A DNA stretch of 64,000 bases from NCBI GenBank assembly GCA_914767715.1, contig OU612065.1, positions 28,706,001 through 28,770,000 on the forward strand. Direction: 5' to 3'. The notes beneath the pieces are model-generated. The model had not been told where the DNA came from. It was given only the letters and a program-made list of their open reading frames with translations, and did not search any database. Each line of letters begins with the position of its first letter. Within the stretch, counting starts at the first letter, position 1. The stretch is from Membranipora membranacea (taxonomy: Eukaryota > Bryozoa > Gymnolaemata > Cheilostomatida > Membraniporidae). This document shows positions 1 through 9,608 of the stretch, piece after piece. A program made the translations under genes and the position numbers.

Positions 1-1257
1 CATGTTTTTTTATGTCAAAATTGGCCCTCGTTAAAAATGTTGCTGACGCCAATCTAAGAGGGGCAGCCCCGAACGGTTTTCCGTTCCAAAGTCAGCATGA
101 AATTCCACACGGTATAGAGTAGGTTAGAAGGCAATCTATTTTTTAATCTGGCCGTAAAAAACACCAAGGGTCCCCCCTTTGTTACTTTTTATAATTTTAA
201 AGTCGCTCTCATCTCTGTTCTATTTATCGTAGGATCTTCATATTCTGGAATTTGAATGAGGCCAATGAGGCCATCAACTGGTCAGAGTTTAAAAGAAATC
301 CGATGTCTTTTTAATTTTTTCGCCTGCCGTTTGGCATGTTTTTTTATGTCAAAATTGGCCCTCGTTAAAAATGTTGCTGACGCCAATCTAAGAGGGGCAG
401 CCCCGAACGAATTTCCGTTCCAAAGTCAGCATGAAATTCCACACGGTATAGAGTAGGTTAGAAGGCAATCTATTTTTTAATCTGGCCGTAAAAAACACCA
501 AGGGTCCCCCCTTTCTTACTTTTTATAATTTTAAAGTCGCTCTCATCTCTGTTCTATTTATCGTAGGATCTTCATATTCTGGAATTTGAATGAGGCCAAT
601 GAGGCCATCAACTGGTCAGAGTTTAAAAGAAATCCGATGGCTTTTTTATTTTTTCGCCTGCCGTATGGCATGTTTTTTTATGTCAAAATTGGCCCTCGTT
701 AAAAATGTTGCTGAGGCCAATCTAAGAGGGGCAGCCCCGAACGGTTTTCCGTTCCAAAGTCAGCATGAAATTCCACACGGTATAGAGTAGGTTAGAAGGC
801 AATCTATTTTTTAATCTGGCCGTAAAAAACACCAAGGGTCCCCCCTTTGTTACTTTTTATAATTTTAAAGTCGCTCTCATCTCTGTTCTAGTTATCGTAG
901 GATCTTCATATTCTGGAATTCGAATGAGGCCAATGAGGCCATCAACTGGTCAGAGTTTAAAAGAAATCTCATGGCTTTTTAATTTTTTCGCCTGCCGTTT
1001 GGCATGTTTTTTTATGTCAAAATTGGCCCTCGTTAAAAATGTTGCTGACGCCAATCTAAGAGGGGCAGCCCCGAACGGTTTTCCGTTCCAAAGTCAGCAT
1101 GAAATTCCACACGTTATAGAGTAGGTTAGAAGGCAATCTATTTTTTAATCTGGCCGTAAAAAACAACAAGGGTCCCCCCTTTGTTACTTTTTATAAATTT
1201 AAAGTCGCTCTCATCTCTGTTCTATTTATCGTAGGATCTTCATATTCTGGAATTTGA

Positions 1258-1458
1258 ATGAGGCCAATGAGGCCATCAACTGGTCAGAGTTTAAAAGAAA
1301 TCCGATGGCTTTTTAATTTTTTCGCCTGCCGTTTGGCATGTTTTTTTATGTCAAAATTGGCCCTCGTTAAAAATGTTGCTGACGCCAATCTAAGAGGGGC
1401 AGCCCCGAACGGTTTTCCGTTCCAAAGTCAGCATGAAATTCCACACGGTATAGAGTAG
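1258..1458 (+). other. Recurrent 66-codon frame of the monomer (example copy), probably not a gene
   Basis: Each monomer has an ATG-to-TAG frame of 66 codons beginning MRPMRPSTGQSLKEI, with a hydrophobic cysteine- and phenylalanine-rich middle (about residues 17-31) and ending near HEIPHGIE. I recognise no family. For coding: it is open in roughly 170 of 191 copies, and GGA lies 6 nt before ATG, a weak ribosome-site-like match. Against: most visible changes between copies replace an amino acid; frames broken by stops or shifts (e.g. 17949, 24614, 52937, 53271, 57280) sit among and are duplicated with intact ones; the 133-bp remainder is conserved about as well; and the opposite strand also has long open stretches. 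Persistence of the frame is adequately explained by homogenisation of copies. One copy (3597) has GTG instead of ATG and one (61620) loses the stop and runs to 74 codons. Confidence 0.2.
1396..1422 (+). repeat. Two abutting perfect inverted repeats (example copy)
   Basis: GGGGCAGCCCC (5-bp arms around one A) at 1396-1406 is followed without a gap by GAACGGTTTTCCGTTC (6-bp arms around TTTT) at 1407-1422. The pair occupies monomer positions 139-165 and recurs in most copies. Several subfamilies damage one arm: GTGGCATCCCC (1592 type), GAGGCAGCCCC (34600 type), GGGGCAGATCC (25942 type), GAACAG in the left arm (25282 type), CTGTTC in the right arm (2929 type) and TTTTAAGTTC (1926 type). GAACGAATTTCCGTTC (256 type) keeps a 5-bp stem. 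It could form a cruciform or RNA double hairpin. I saw no clear compensatory pair changes, so selection on the fold is not shown. Confidence 0.75.
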
Positions 1459-1591
1459 GTTAGAAGGCAATCTATTTTTTAATCTGGCCGTAAAAAACAC
1501 CAAGGGTCCCCCCTTTGTTACTTTTTATAATTTTAAAGTCGCTCTCATCTCTGTTCTATTTATCGTAGGATCTTCATATTCTGGAATTTGA
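1459..1591 (+). other. 133-bp non-ORF part of the monomer (example copy)
   Basis: Between the TAG of one frame and the ATG of the next lie 133 bp. They contain a T6 run, an AAGGG/CCCTT dyad flanking a C6 run, an AT-rich stretch with TATAAT, a pyrimidine-rich stretch ending in TAG, and GGA just before the next ATG. Diagnostic variants used to type monomers lie here, for example TATAGTTTTAACG in place of TATAATTTTAAAG, TTTTCAT for TTTTTAT, AAAGCCGC for AAAGTCGC, CTAAACTC for CTCATCTC, CTTGCCGTG for CTGGCCGTA, and the 8-bp deletion of ACACCAAG. I see no gene in it. Promoter-like or splice-like readings are possible by eye but have no supporting partner elements. Confidence 0.6.
1526..1531 (+). 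promoter_or_regulatory. TATAAT motif in the spacer, doubtful promoter
   Basis: TATAAT lies 60 bp before the next monomer's ATG. A bacterial reading would need a -35 box about 17 bp upstream, where the sequence (GGGTCC) does not resemble one. A eukaryotic TATA reading is possible but has no other supporting element. Many monomers carry CATAAT, TATAAA or TATAGT instead. I give it as a motif only. Confidence 0.12.
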
Positions 1592-4500
1592 ATGAGGCCA
1601 ATGAGGCCATCAACTGGTCAGAGTTTAAAAGAAATCCGATGGCTTTTTAATTTTTTCGCCTGCCGTTTGGCATGTTTTTTTATGTCAAAATTGGCCCTCG
1701 TTAAAAATGTTGCTGACGCCAATCTAAGAGTGGCATCCCCGAACGAATTTCCGTTCCAAAGTCAGCATGAAATTCCACACGGTATAGAGTAGGTTAGAAG
1801 GCAATCTATTTTTTAATCTGGACGTAAAAAACACCAAGGGTCCCCCCTTTGTTACTTTTTATAATTTTAAAGTCGCTCTCATCTCTGTTCTATTTATCGT
1901 AGGATCTTCATATTCTGGAATTTGAATGAGGCCAATGAGGCCATCAACTGGTCAGAGTTTAAAAGAAATCCGATGGCTTTTTTATTTTTTCGCCTGCCGT
2001 TTGGCATGTTTTTTTATGTCAAAATTGGCCCTCGTTAAAAATGTTGCTGACGCCAATCTAAGAGGGGCAGCCCCGGACGGTTTTAAGTTCCAAAGTCAGC
2101 ATGAAATTCCACACGGTATAGAGTAGGTTAGAAGGCAATCTATTTTTTAATCTGGCCGTAAAAAACACCAAGGGTCCCCCCTTTGTTACTTTTTATAATT
2201 TTAAAGTCGCTCTCATCTCTGTTCTAGTTATCGTAGGATCTTCATATTCTGGAATTCGAATGAGGCCAATGAGGCCATCAACTGGTCAGAGTTTAAAAGA
2301 AATCCGATGGCTTTTTAATTTTTTCGCCTGCCGTTTGGCATGTTTTTTTATGTCAAAATTGGCCCTCGTTAAAAATGTTGCTGACGCCAATCTAAGAGGG
2401 GCAGCCCCGAACGGTTTTCCGTTCCAAAGTCAGCATGAAATTCCAAACGTTATAGAGTAGGTTAGAAGGCAATCTATTTTTTAATCTGGCCGTAAAAAAC
2501 ACCAAGGGTCCCCCCTTTGTTACTTTTTATAAATTTAAAGTCGCTCTCATCTCTGTTCTATTTATCGTAGGATCTTCATATCCTGGAATTTGAATGAGGC
2601 CAATGAGGCCATCAACTGGTCAGAGTTTAAAAGAAATCCGATGGCTTTTTAATTTTTTCGCCTGCCGTTTGGCATGTTTTTTTATGTCAAAATTGGCCCT
2701 CGTTAAAAATGTTGCTGACGCCAATCTAAGAGGGGCAGCCCCGAACGGTTTTCCGTTCCAAAGTCAGCATGAAATTCCACACGGTATAGAGTAGGTTAGA
2801 AGGCAATGTATTTTTTAATCTGGCCGTAAAAAACACCAAGGGTCCCCCCCTTTGTTACTTTTTATAATTTTAAAGTCGCTCTCATCTCTGTTCTATTTAT
2901 CGTAGGATCTTCATATTCTGGAATTTGAATGAGGCCAATGAGGCCATCAACTGGTCAGAGTTTAAAAGAAATCCGATGGATTTTTAATTTTTTAGCCTGC
3001 CGTTTGGCATGTTTTTTTATGTCTAAATTGGCCCTCGTTAAAAATGTTGCTGACGCCAATCTAAGAGGGGCAGCCCAGAACGGTTTTCTGTTCCAAAGTC
3101 AGCATGAAATTCTGCACGGTATAGAGTAGGTTAGAAGGCAATCTATTTTTTAATCTGGCCGTAAAAAACACCAAGGGTCCCCCCTTTGTTACTTTTTATA
3201 ATTTTAAAGTCGCTCTCATCTCCATTCTATTTATCGTAGGATCTTCATATTCTGGAATTTGAATGAGGCCAATGAGGCCATCAACTGGTCAGAGTTTAAA
3301 AGAAATCCGATGGATTTTTAATTTTTTAGCCTGCCGTTTGGCATGTTTTTTTATGTCAAATTTGGCCGTCGTTAAAAATGTTGCTGACGCCAATCTAAGA
3401 GGGGCAGCCCCGAACGGTTTTCTGTTCAAAAGTCAGCATGAAATTCTGCACGGTATAGAGTAGGTTAGAAGGCAATCTATTTTTTAATCTGGCCGTAAAA
3501 AACACCAAGGGTCCCCCCTTTGTTACTTTTTATAATTTTAAAGTCGCTCTCATCTCTGTTCTATTTATCGTAGGATCTTCATATTCTGGAATTTGAGTGA
3601 GGCCAATGAGGCCATCAACTGGTCAGAGTTTAAAAGAAATCCGATGGCTTTTTAATTTTTTCGCCTGCCGTTTGGCATGTTTTTTTATGTCAAAATTGGC
3701 CCTCGTTAAAAATGTTGCTGACGCCAATCTAAGAGTGGCAGCCCCGAACGAATTTCCGTTCCAAAGTCAGCATGAAATTCCACACGGTATAGAGTAGGTT
3801 AGAAGGCAATCTATTTTTTAATCTGGACGTAAAAAACACCAAGGGTCCCCCCTTTGTTACTTTTCATAATTTTAAAGTCGCTCTCATCTCTGTTCTATTT
3901 ATCGTAGGATCTTCATATTCTGGAATTTGAATGAGGCCAATGAGGCCATCAACTGGTCAGAGTTTAAAAGAAATCCGATGGCTTTTTTATTTTTTCGCCT
4001 GCCGTTTGGCATGTTTTTTTATGTCAAAATTGGCCCTCGTTAAAAATGTTGCTGACGCCAATCTAAGAGGGGCAGCCCCGGACGGTTTTAAGTTCCAAAG
4101 TCAGCATGAAATTCCACACGGTATAGAGTAGGTTAGAAGGCAATCTATTTTTTTAATCTGGCCGTAAAAAACACCAAGGGTCCCCCCTTTGTTACTTTTT
4201 ATAATTTTAAAGTCGCTCTCATCTCTGTTCTAGTTATCGTAGGATCTTCATATTCTGGAATTCGAATGAGGCCAATGAGGCCATCAACTGGTCAGAGTTT
4301 AAAAGAAATCCGATGGCTTTTTAATTTTTTCGCCTTCCGTTTGGCATGTTTTTTTATGTCAAAATTGGCCCTCGTTAAAAATGTTGCTGACGCCAATCTA
4401 AGAGGGGCAGCCCCAACGGTTTTCCGTTCCAAAGTCAGCATGAAATTCCAAACGTTATAGAGTAGGTTAGAAGGCAATCTATTTTTTAATCTGGCCGTAA

Positions 4501-4932
4501 AAAACACCAAGGGTCCCCCCTTTGTTACTTTTTATAAATTTAAAGTCGCTCTCATCTCTGTTCTATTTATCGTAGGATCTTCATATCCTGGAATTTGAAT
4601 GAGGCCAATGAGGCCATCAACTGGTCAGAGTTTAAAAGAAATCCGATGGCTTTTTAATTTTTTCGCCTGCCGTTTGGCATGTTTTTTTATGTCAAAATTG
4701 GCCCTCGTTAAAAATGTTGCTGACGCCAATCTAAGAGGGGCAGCCCCGAACGGTTTTCCGTTCCAAAGTCAGCATGAAATTCCACACGGTATAGAGTAGG
4801 TTAGAAGGCAATCTATTTTTTAATCTGGCCGTAAAAAACACCAAGGGTCCCCCCTTTGTTACTTTTTAAAATTTTAAAGTCGCTCTCATCTCTGTTCTAT
4901 TTATTGTAGGATCTTCATATTCTGGAATTTGA
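1592..4932 (+). repeat. Internal E-F-G-H duplication (1592-2928 and 3597-4932)
   Basis: The four-monomer series E (GTGGC hairpin arm, GACGTAAAAA), F (GGACGGTTTTAAGTTCC), G (CCAAACGTT, TATAAATTTAAAG) and H recurs about 2,005 bp downstream, separated by one I and one J monomer. The second series has diverged slightly: E' starts with GTG (3597) and keeps GCAGCCCC, F' has one extra T near 4150 (335 bp), G' lacks a G in the left arm of the hairpin (CCCCAACGG near 4415, 333 bp) and H' has a C6 rather than C7 run. The single-base gain and loss cancel, so register is kept. Confidence 0.85.
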
Positions 4933-5266
4933 ATGAGGCCAATGAGGCCATCAACTGGTCAGAGTTTAAAAGAAATCCGATGGCTTTTTAATTTTTTCGC
5001 CTGCCGTTTGGCATGTTTTTTTATGTCAAAATTGGCCCTCGTTAAAAATGTTGCTGACGCCAATCTAAGAGGGGCAGCCCCGAACGGTTTTCCGTTCCAA
5101 AGTCAGCATGAAATTCCACACGGTATAGAGTAGGTTAGAAGGCAATCTATTTTTTAATCTGGCCGTAAAAAACACCAAGGGTCCCCCCTTTGTTACTTTT
5201 TATAATTTTAAAGTCGCTCTCATCTCTGTTCTATTTATCGTAGGATCTTCATATTCTGGAATTTGA

Positions 5267-8200
5267 ATGAGGCCAATGAGGCCATCAACTGGTCAGAGTT
5301 TAAAAGAAATCCGATGTCTTTTTAATTTTTTCGCCTGCCGTTTGGCATGTTTTTTTATGTCAAAATTGGCCCTCGTTAAAAATGTTGCTGACGCCAATCT
5401 AAGAGGGGCAGCCCCGAACGAATTTCCGTTCCAAAGTCAGCATGAAATTCCACACGGTATAGAGTAGGTTAGAAGGCAATCTATTTTTTAATCTGGCCGT
5501 AAAAAACACCAAGGGTCCCCCCTTTGTTACTTTTTATAATTTTAAAGTCGCTCTCATCTCTGTTCTATTTATCGTAGGATCTTCATATTCTGGAATTTGA
5601 ATGAGGCCAATGAGGCCATCAACTGGTCAGAGTTTAAAAGAAATCCGATGGCTTTTTTATTTTTTCGCCTGCCGTATGGCATGTTTTTTTATGTCAAAAT
5701 TGGCCCTCGTTAAAAATGTTGCTGAGGCCAATCTAAGAGGGGCAGCCCCGAACGGTTTTCCGTTCCAAAGTCAGCATGAAATTCCACACGGTATAGAGTA
5801 GGTTAGAAGGCAATCTATTTTTTAATCTGGCCGTAAAAAACACCAAGGGTCCCCCCTTTGTTACTTTTTATAATTTTAAAGTCGCTCTCATCTCTGTTCT
5901 AGTTATCGTAGGATCTTCATATTCTGGAATTCGAATGAGGCCAATGAGGCCATCAACTGGTCAGAGTTTAAAAGAAATCTCATGGCTTTTTAATTTTTTC
6001 GCCTGCCGTTTGGCATGTTTTTTTATGTCAAAATTGGCCCTCGTTAAAAATGTTGCTGACGCCAATCTAAGAGGGGCAGCCCCGAACGGTTTTCCGTTCC
6101 AAAGTCAGCATGAAATTCCACACGTTATAGAGTAGGTTAGAAGGCAATCTATTTTTTAATCTGGCCGTAAAAAACAACAAGGGTCCCCCCTTTGTTACTT
6201 TTTATAAATTTAAAGTCGCTCTCATCTCTGTTCTATTTATCGTAGGATCTTCATATTCTGGAATTTGAATGAGGCCAATGAGGCCATCAACTGGTCAGAG
6301 TTTAAAAGAAATCCGATGGCTTTTTAATTTTTTCGCCTGCCGTTTGGCATGTTTTTTTATGTCAAAATTGGCCCTCGTTAAAAATGTTGCTGACGCCAAT
6401 CTAAGAGGGGCAGCCCCGAACGGTTTTCCGTTCCAAAGTCAGCATGAAATTCCACACGGTATAGAGTAGGTTAGAAGGCAATCTATTTTTTAATCTGGCC
6501 GTAAAAAACACCAAGGGTCCCCCCTTTGTTACTTTTTATAATTTTAAAGTCGCTCTCATCTCTGTTCTATTTATCGTAGGATCTTCATATTCTGGAATTT
6601 GAATGAGGCCAATGAGGCCATCAACTGGTCAGAGTTTAAAAGAAATCCGATGGCTTTTTAATTTTTTCGCCTGCCGTTTGGCATGTTTTTTTATGTCAAA
6701 ATTGGCCCTCGTTAAAAATGTTGCTGACGCCAATCTAAGAGTGGCATCCCCGAACGAATTTCCGTTCCAAAGTCAGCATGAAATTCCACACGGTATAGAG
6801 TAGGTTAGAAGGCAATCTATTTTTTAATCTGGACGTAAAAAACACCAAGGGTCCCCCCTTTGTTACTTTTTATAATTTTAAAGTCGCTCTCATCTCTGTT
6901 CTATTTATCGTAGGATCTTCATATTCTGGAATTTGAATGAGGCCAATGAGGCCATCAACTGGTCAGAGTTTAAAAGAAATCCGATGGCTTTTTTATTTTT
7001 TCGCCTGCCGTTTGGCATGTTTTTTTATGTCAAAATTGGCCCTCGTTAAAAATGTTGCTGACGCCAATCTAAGAGGGGCAGCCCCGGACGGTTTTAAGTT
7101 CCTAAGTCAGCATGAAATTCCACACGGTATAGAGTAGGTTAGAAGGCAATCTATTTTTTAATCTGGCCGTAAAAAACACCAAGGGTCCCCCCTTTGTTAC
7201 TTTTTATAATTTTAAAGTCGCTCTCATCTCTGTTCTAGTTATCGTAGGATCTTCATATTCTGGAATTCGAATGAGGCCAATGAGGCCATCAACTGGTCAG
7301 AGTTTAAAAGAAATCCGATGGCTTTTTAATTTTTTCGCCTGCCGTTTGGCATGTTTTTTTATGTCAAAATTGGCCCTCGTTAAAAATGTTGCTGACGCCA
7401 ATCTAAGAGGGGCAGCCCCGAACGGTTTTCCGTTCCAAAGTCAGCATGAAATTCCAAACGTTATAGAGTAGGTTAGAAGGCAATCTATTTTTTAATCTGG
7501 CCGTAAAAAACACCAAGGGTCCCCCCTTTGTTACTTTTTATAAATTTAAAGTCGCTCTCATCTCTGTTCTATTTATCGTAGGATCTTCATATCCTGGAAT
7601 TTGAATGAGGCCAATGAGGCCATCAACTGGTCAGAGTTTAAAAGAAATCCGATGGCTTTTTAATTTTTTCGCCTGCCGTTTGGCATGTTTTTTTATGTCA
7701 AAATTGGCCCTCGTTAAAAATGTTGCTGACGCCAATCTAAGAGGGGCAGCCCCGAACGGTTTTCCGTTCCAAAGTCAGCATGAAATTCCACACGGTATAG
7801 AGTAGGTTAGAAGGCAATGTATTTTTTAATCTGGCCGTAAAAAACACCAAGGGTCCCCCCCTTTGTTACTTTTTATAATTTTAAAGTCGCTCTCATCTCT
7901 GTTCTATTTATCGTAGGATCTTCATATTCTGGAATTTGAATGAGGCCAATGAGGCCATCAACTGGTCAGAGTTTAAAAGAAATCCGATGGATTTTTAATT
8001 TTTTAGCCTGCCGTTTGGCATGTTTTTTTATGTCTAAATTGGCCCTCGTTAAAAATGTTGCTGACGCCAATCTAAGAGGGGCAGCCCAGAACGGTTTTCT
8101 GTTCCAAAGTCAGCATGAAATTCTGCACGGTATAGAGTAGGTTAGAAGGCAATCTATTTTTTAATCTGGCCGTAAAAAACACCAAGGGTCCCCCCTTTGT

Positions 8201-8606
8201 TACTTTTTATAATTTTAAAGTCGCTCTCATCTCCATTCTATTTATCGTAGGATCTTCATATTCTGGAATTTGAATGAGGCCAATGAGGCCATCAACTGGT
8301 CAGAGTTTAAAAGAAATCCGATGGATTTTTAATTTTTTAGCCTGCCGTTTGGCATGTTTTTTTATGTCAAATTTGGCCGTCGTTAAAAATGTTGCTGACG
8401 CCAATCTAAGAGGGGCAGCCCCGAACGGTTTTCTGTTCAAAAGTCAGCATGAAATTCTGCACGGTATAGAGTAGGTTAGAAGGCAATCTATTTTTTAATC
8501 TGGCCGTAAAAACACCAAGGGTCCCCCCTTTGTTACTTTTTATAATTTTAAAGTCGCTCTCATCTCCGTTTTATTTATCGTAGGATCTTCATATTCTGGA
8601 ATTTGA
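5267..8606 (+). repeat. Second, partial copy of the 5,011-bp block (A to J)
   Basis: Monomers at 5267, 5601, 5935, 6269, 6603, 6937, 7271, 7605, 7940 and 8274 match those 5,011 bp upstream in type and order, including the C7 run. Small private differences exist: the copy at 6937 reads CCTAAGTC where its partner reads CCAAAGTC, and the copy at 8274 has one A fewer in the A run near 8508, making it 333 bp. Similarity in order stops after type J; the first copy continues with E' and this one with K, so two different unequal exchanges joined the same ancestor to different neighbours. Confidence 0.9.
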
Positions 8607-9608
8607 ATGAGGCCAATGAGGCCATCAACTGGTCAGAGTTTAAAAGAAATCCGATGGATTTTTAATTTTTTAGCCTGCCGTTTGGCATGTTTTTTTATGT
8701 CAAAATTGGCCCTCGTTAAAATTGTTCCTGACGCCAATCTAAGAGGGGCAGCCCCGAACGGTTTTCTGTTCCAAAGTCAGCATGAAATTCTGCACGGTAT
8801 AGAGTAGGTTAGAAGGCAATGTATTTTTTAATCTGGCCGTAAAAAACACCAAGGGTCCCCCCTTTGTTACTTTTTATAATTTTAAAGTCGCTCTCATCTC
8901 CGTTCTATTTATCGTAGGATCTTCATATTCTGGAATTTGAATGAGGCCAATGAGGCCATCAACTGGTCAGAGTTTAAAAGAAATCCGATGGATTTTTAAT
9001 TTTTTAGCCTGCCGTTTGGCATGTTTTTTTATGTCAAAATTGGCCCTCGTTAAAATTGTTGCTGACGCCAATCTAAGAGGGGCAGCCCCGAACGGTTTTC
9101 TGTTCCAAAGTCAGCATGAAATTCTGCACGGTATAGAGTAGGTTAGAAGGCAATGTATTTTTTAATCTGGCCGTAAAAAACACCAAGGGTCCCCCCTTTG
9201 TTACTTTTTATAATTTTAAAGTCGCTCTCATCTCCGTTCTATTTATCGTAGGATCTTCATATTCTGGAATTTGAATGAGGCCAATGAGCCCATCAACTGG
9301 TCAGAGATTAAAAGAAATCCGATGGATTTTTAATTTTTTAGCCTGCCGTTTGGCATGTTTTCTTATGTCAAAATTGGCCCTCGTTAAAAATGTTGCTGAC
9401 GCCAATCTAAGAGGGGCAGCCCCGAACGGTTTTCTGTTCCAAAGTCAGCATGAAATTCTGCACGGTATAGAGTAGGTTAGAAGGCAATCTATTTTTTAAT
9501 CTGGCCGTAAAAAACACCGAGGGTCCCCCCTTTGTTACTTTTTATAATTTTAAAGTCGCTCTCATCTCCGTTCTATTTATCGTAGGATCTTCATATTCTG
9601 GAATTCGA
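5935..9608 (+). repeat. 11-monomer HOR unit, copy 1 (C to M, 3,674 bp)
   Basis: Eleven consecutive monomers C-D-E-F-G-H-I-J-K-L-M. K has TAAAATTGTTCCTG, L has TAAAATTGTTGCTG, M has GAGCCCATC, CAGAGATTAAAAG and GTTTTCTTATG. The +1 base of H (C7) and the -1 base of J (A run) cancel, so the unit is exactly 11 x 334 = 3,674 bp. The next 3,674 bp repeat it in full. An older partial version (C to J only) lies at 924-3596. Types I to M share a linked set of changes (GGATTTTTAATTTTTTAGCC, CTGTTCC, TTCTGCACGG, mostly CTCCGTTC) and form a distinct subfamily inside the unit. Confidence 0.93.
7940..9608 (+). repeat. Divergent I-J-K-L-M monomer subfamily
   Basis: These five monomers, their repeat at 11614-13282 and the earlier pair 2929-3596 share several linked substitutions relative to the reference: GGATTTTTAATTTTTTAGCC in the T-rich part, CTGTTC in the right arm of the hairpin, TTCTGCACGG near the frame end and, in most, CTCC or CTCCATTC in the pyrimidine stretch. 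The C-to-T change in the hairpin arm replaces a C:G pair by a T opposite G, weakening the DNA dyad but leaving a wobble pair in RNA. The subfamily is confined to the first 13.6 kb apart from single shared changes elsewhere (e.g. CTCCGTTC near 24236 and 25900; GGATTTTTAA at 60952). Confidence 0.85.

Larger units (their letters stand above)
1258..1591 (+). repeat. Reference monomer (type D) close to the consensus
   Basis: This copy matches the commonest base at nearly every position I compared and serves as coordinate frame. Landmarks in monomer positions: 1-18 a 9-bp direct repeat (ATGAGGCCA twice); 1-201 the 66-codon frame; 86-92 a T7 run; 139-149 and 150-165 two abutting inverted repeats; 199-201 TAG; 218-223 a T6 run; 245-258 an A/G-C/T dyad around a C6 run; 269-274 TATAAT; about 285-311 a pyrimidine-rich stretch ending in TAG; 332-334 TGA just before the next ATG. 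G+C is 134 of 334 bases. Because 334 is not divisible by three and TGA precedes the ATG in frame, adjacent frames cannot fuse into a repeat protein. Confidence 0.95.
256..5266 (+). repeat. 15-monomer block, first copy of the 5,011-bp period
   Basis: Fifteen monomers in the order A-B-C-D-E-F-G-H-I-J-E'-F'-G'-H'-D. Types are set by shared variants: A has W17C and an NEF reading in the hairpin; B has Y and M changes and GAGGCC for GACGCC; C has AATCTCATGG and ACGTTATAG; E has GTGGCATCC; F has a GGACGG...AAGTTCC hairpin; G has CCAAACGTT; H has a C7 run (2844-2850); I has CAGCCCAGAAC; J has CAAATTTGGCCGTCG. The following monomers at 5267 onward repeat A to J in order at an offset of exactly 5,011 bp. 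Inside the block E-F-G-H occurs twice (1592-2928 and 3597-4932), evidence of an earlier four-monomer duplication. Confidence 0.9.

Noticed and set aside
1320-1340. CENP-B box
   Set aside because: The only TTCG in this part (TTCGCCTGCCGTTTGG) lacks the required A and CGGG positions of the 17-bp consensus; the opposite strand TTCGGGG also fails.
1501-1531. Rho-independent terminator at the AAGGG/CCCTT dyad
   Set aside because: The stem is only 5 bp with a C-rich loop and is not followed directly by a T run of the usual kind.
1258-1591. 5S rRNA, tRNA or other Pol III gene cluster
   Set aside because: The monomer has no recognisable 5S or tRNA sequence. TGGTCAGAGTT and GGTTAGAAGGC resemble A and B boxes only weakly and are about 180 bp apart.
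1258-1591. Monomer as a fused dimer of two 167-bp halves
   Set aside because: The halves share only short T-rich and GCCGT matches at unequal offsets; no convincing alignment by eye.
4292-4510. Minus-strand 72-codon frame, and a similar one at 15650-15856
   Set aside because: Both arise where a deletion in the hairpin (1 bp at 4415, 13 bp at 15772) joins two minus-strand frames. They have no counterpart in intact monomers.
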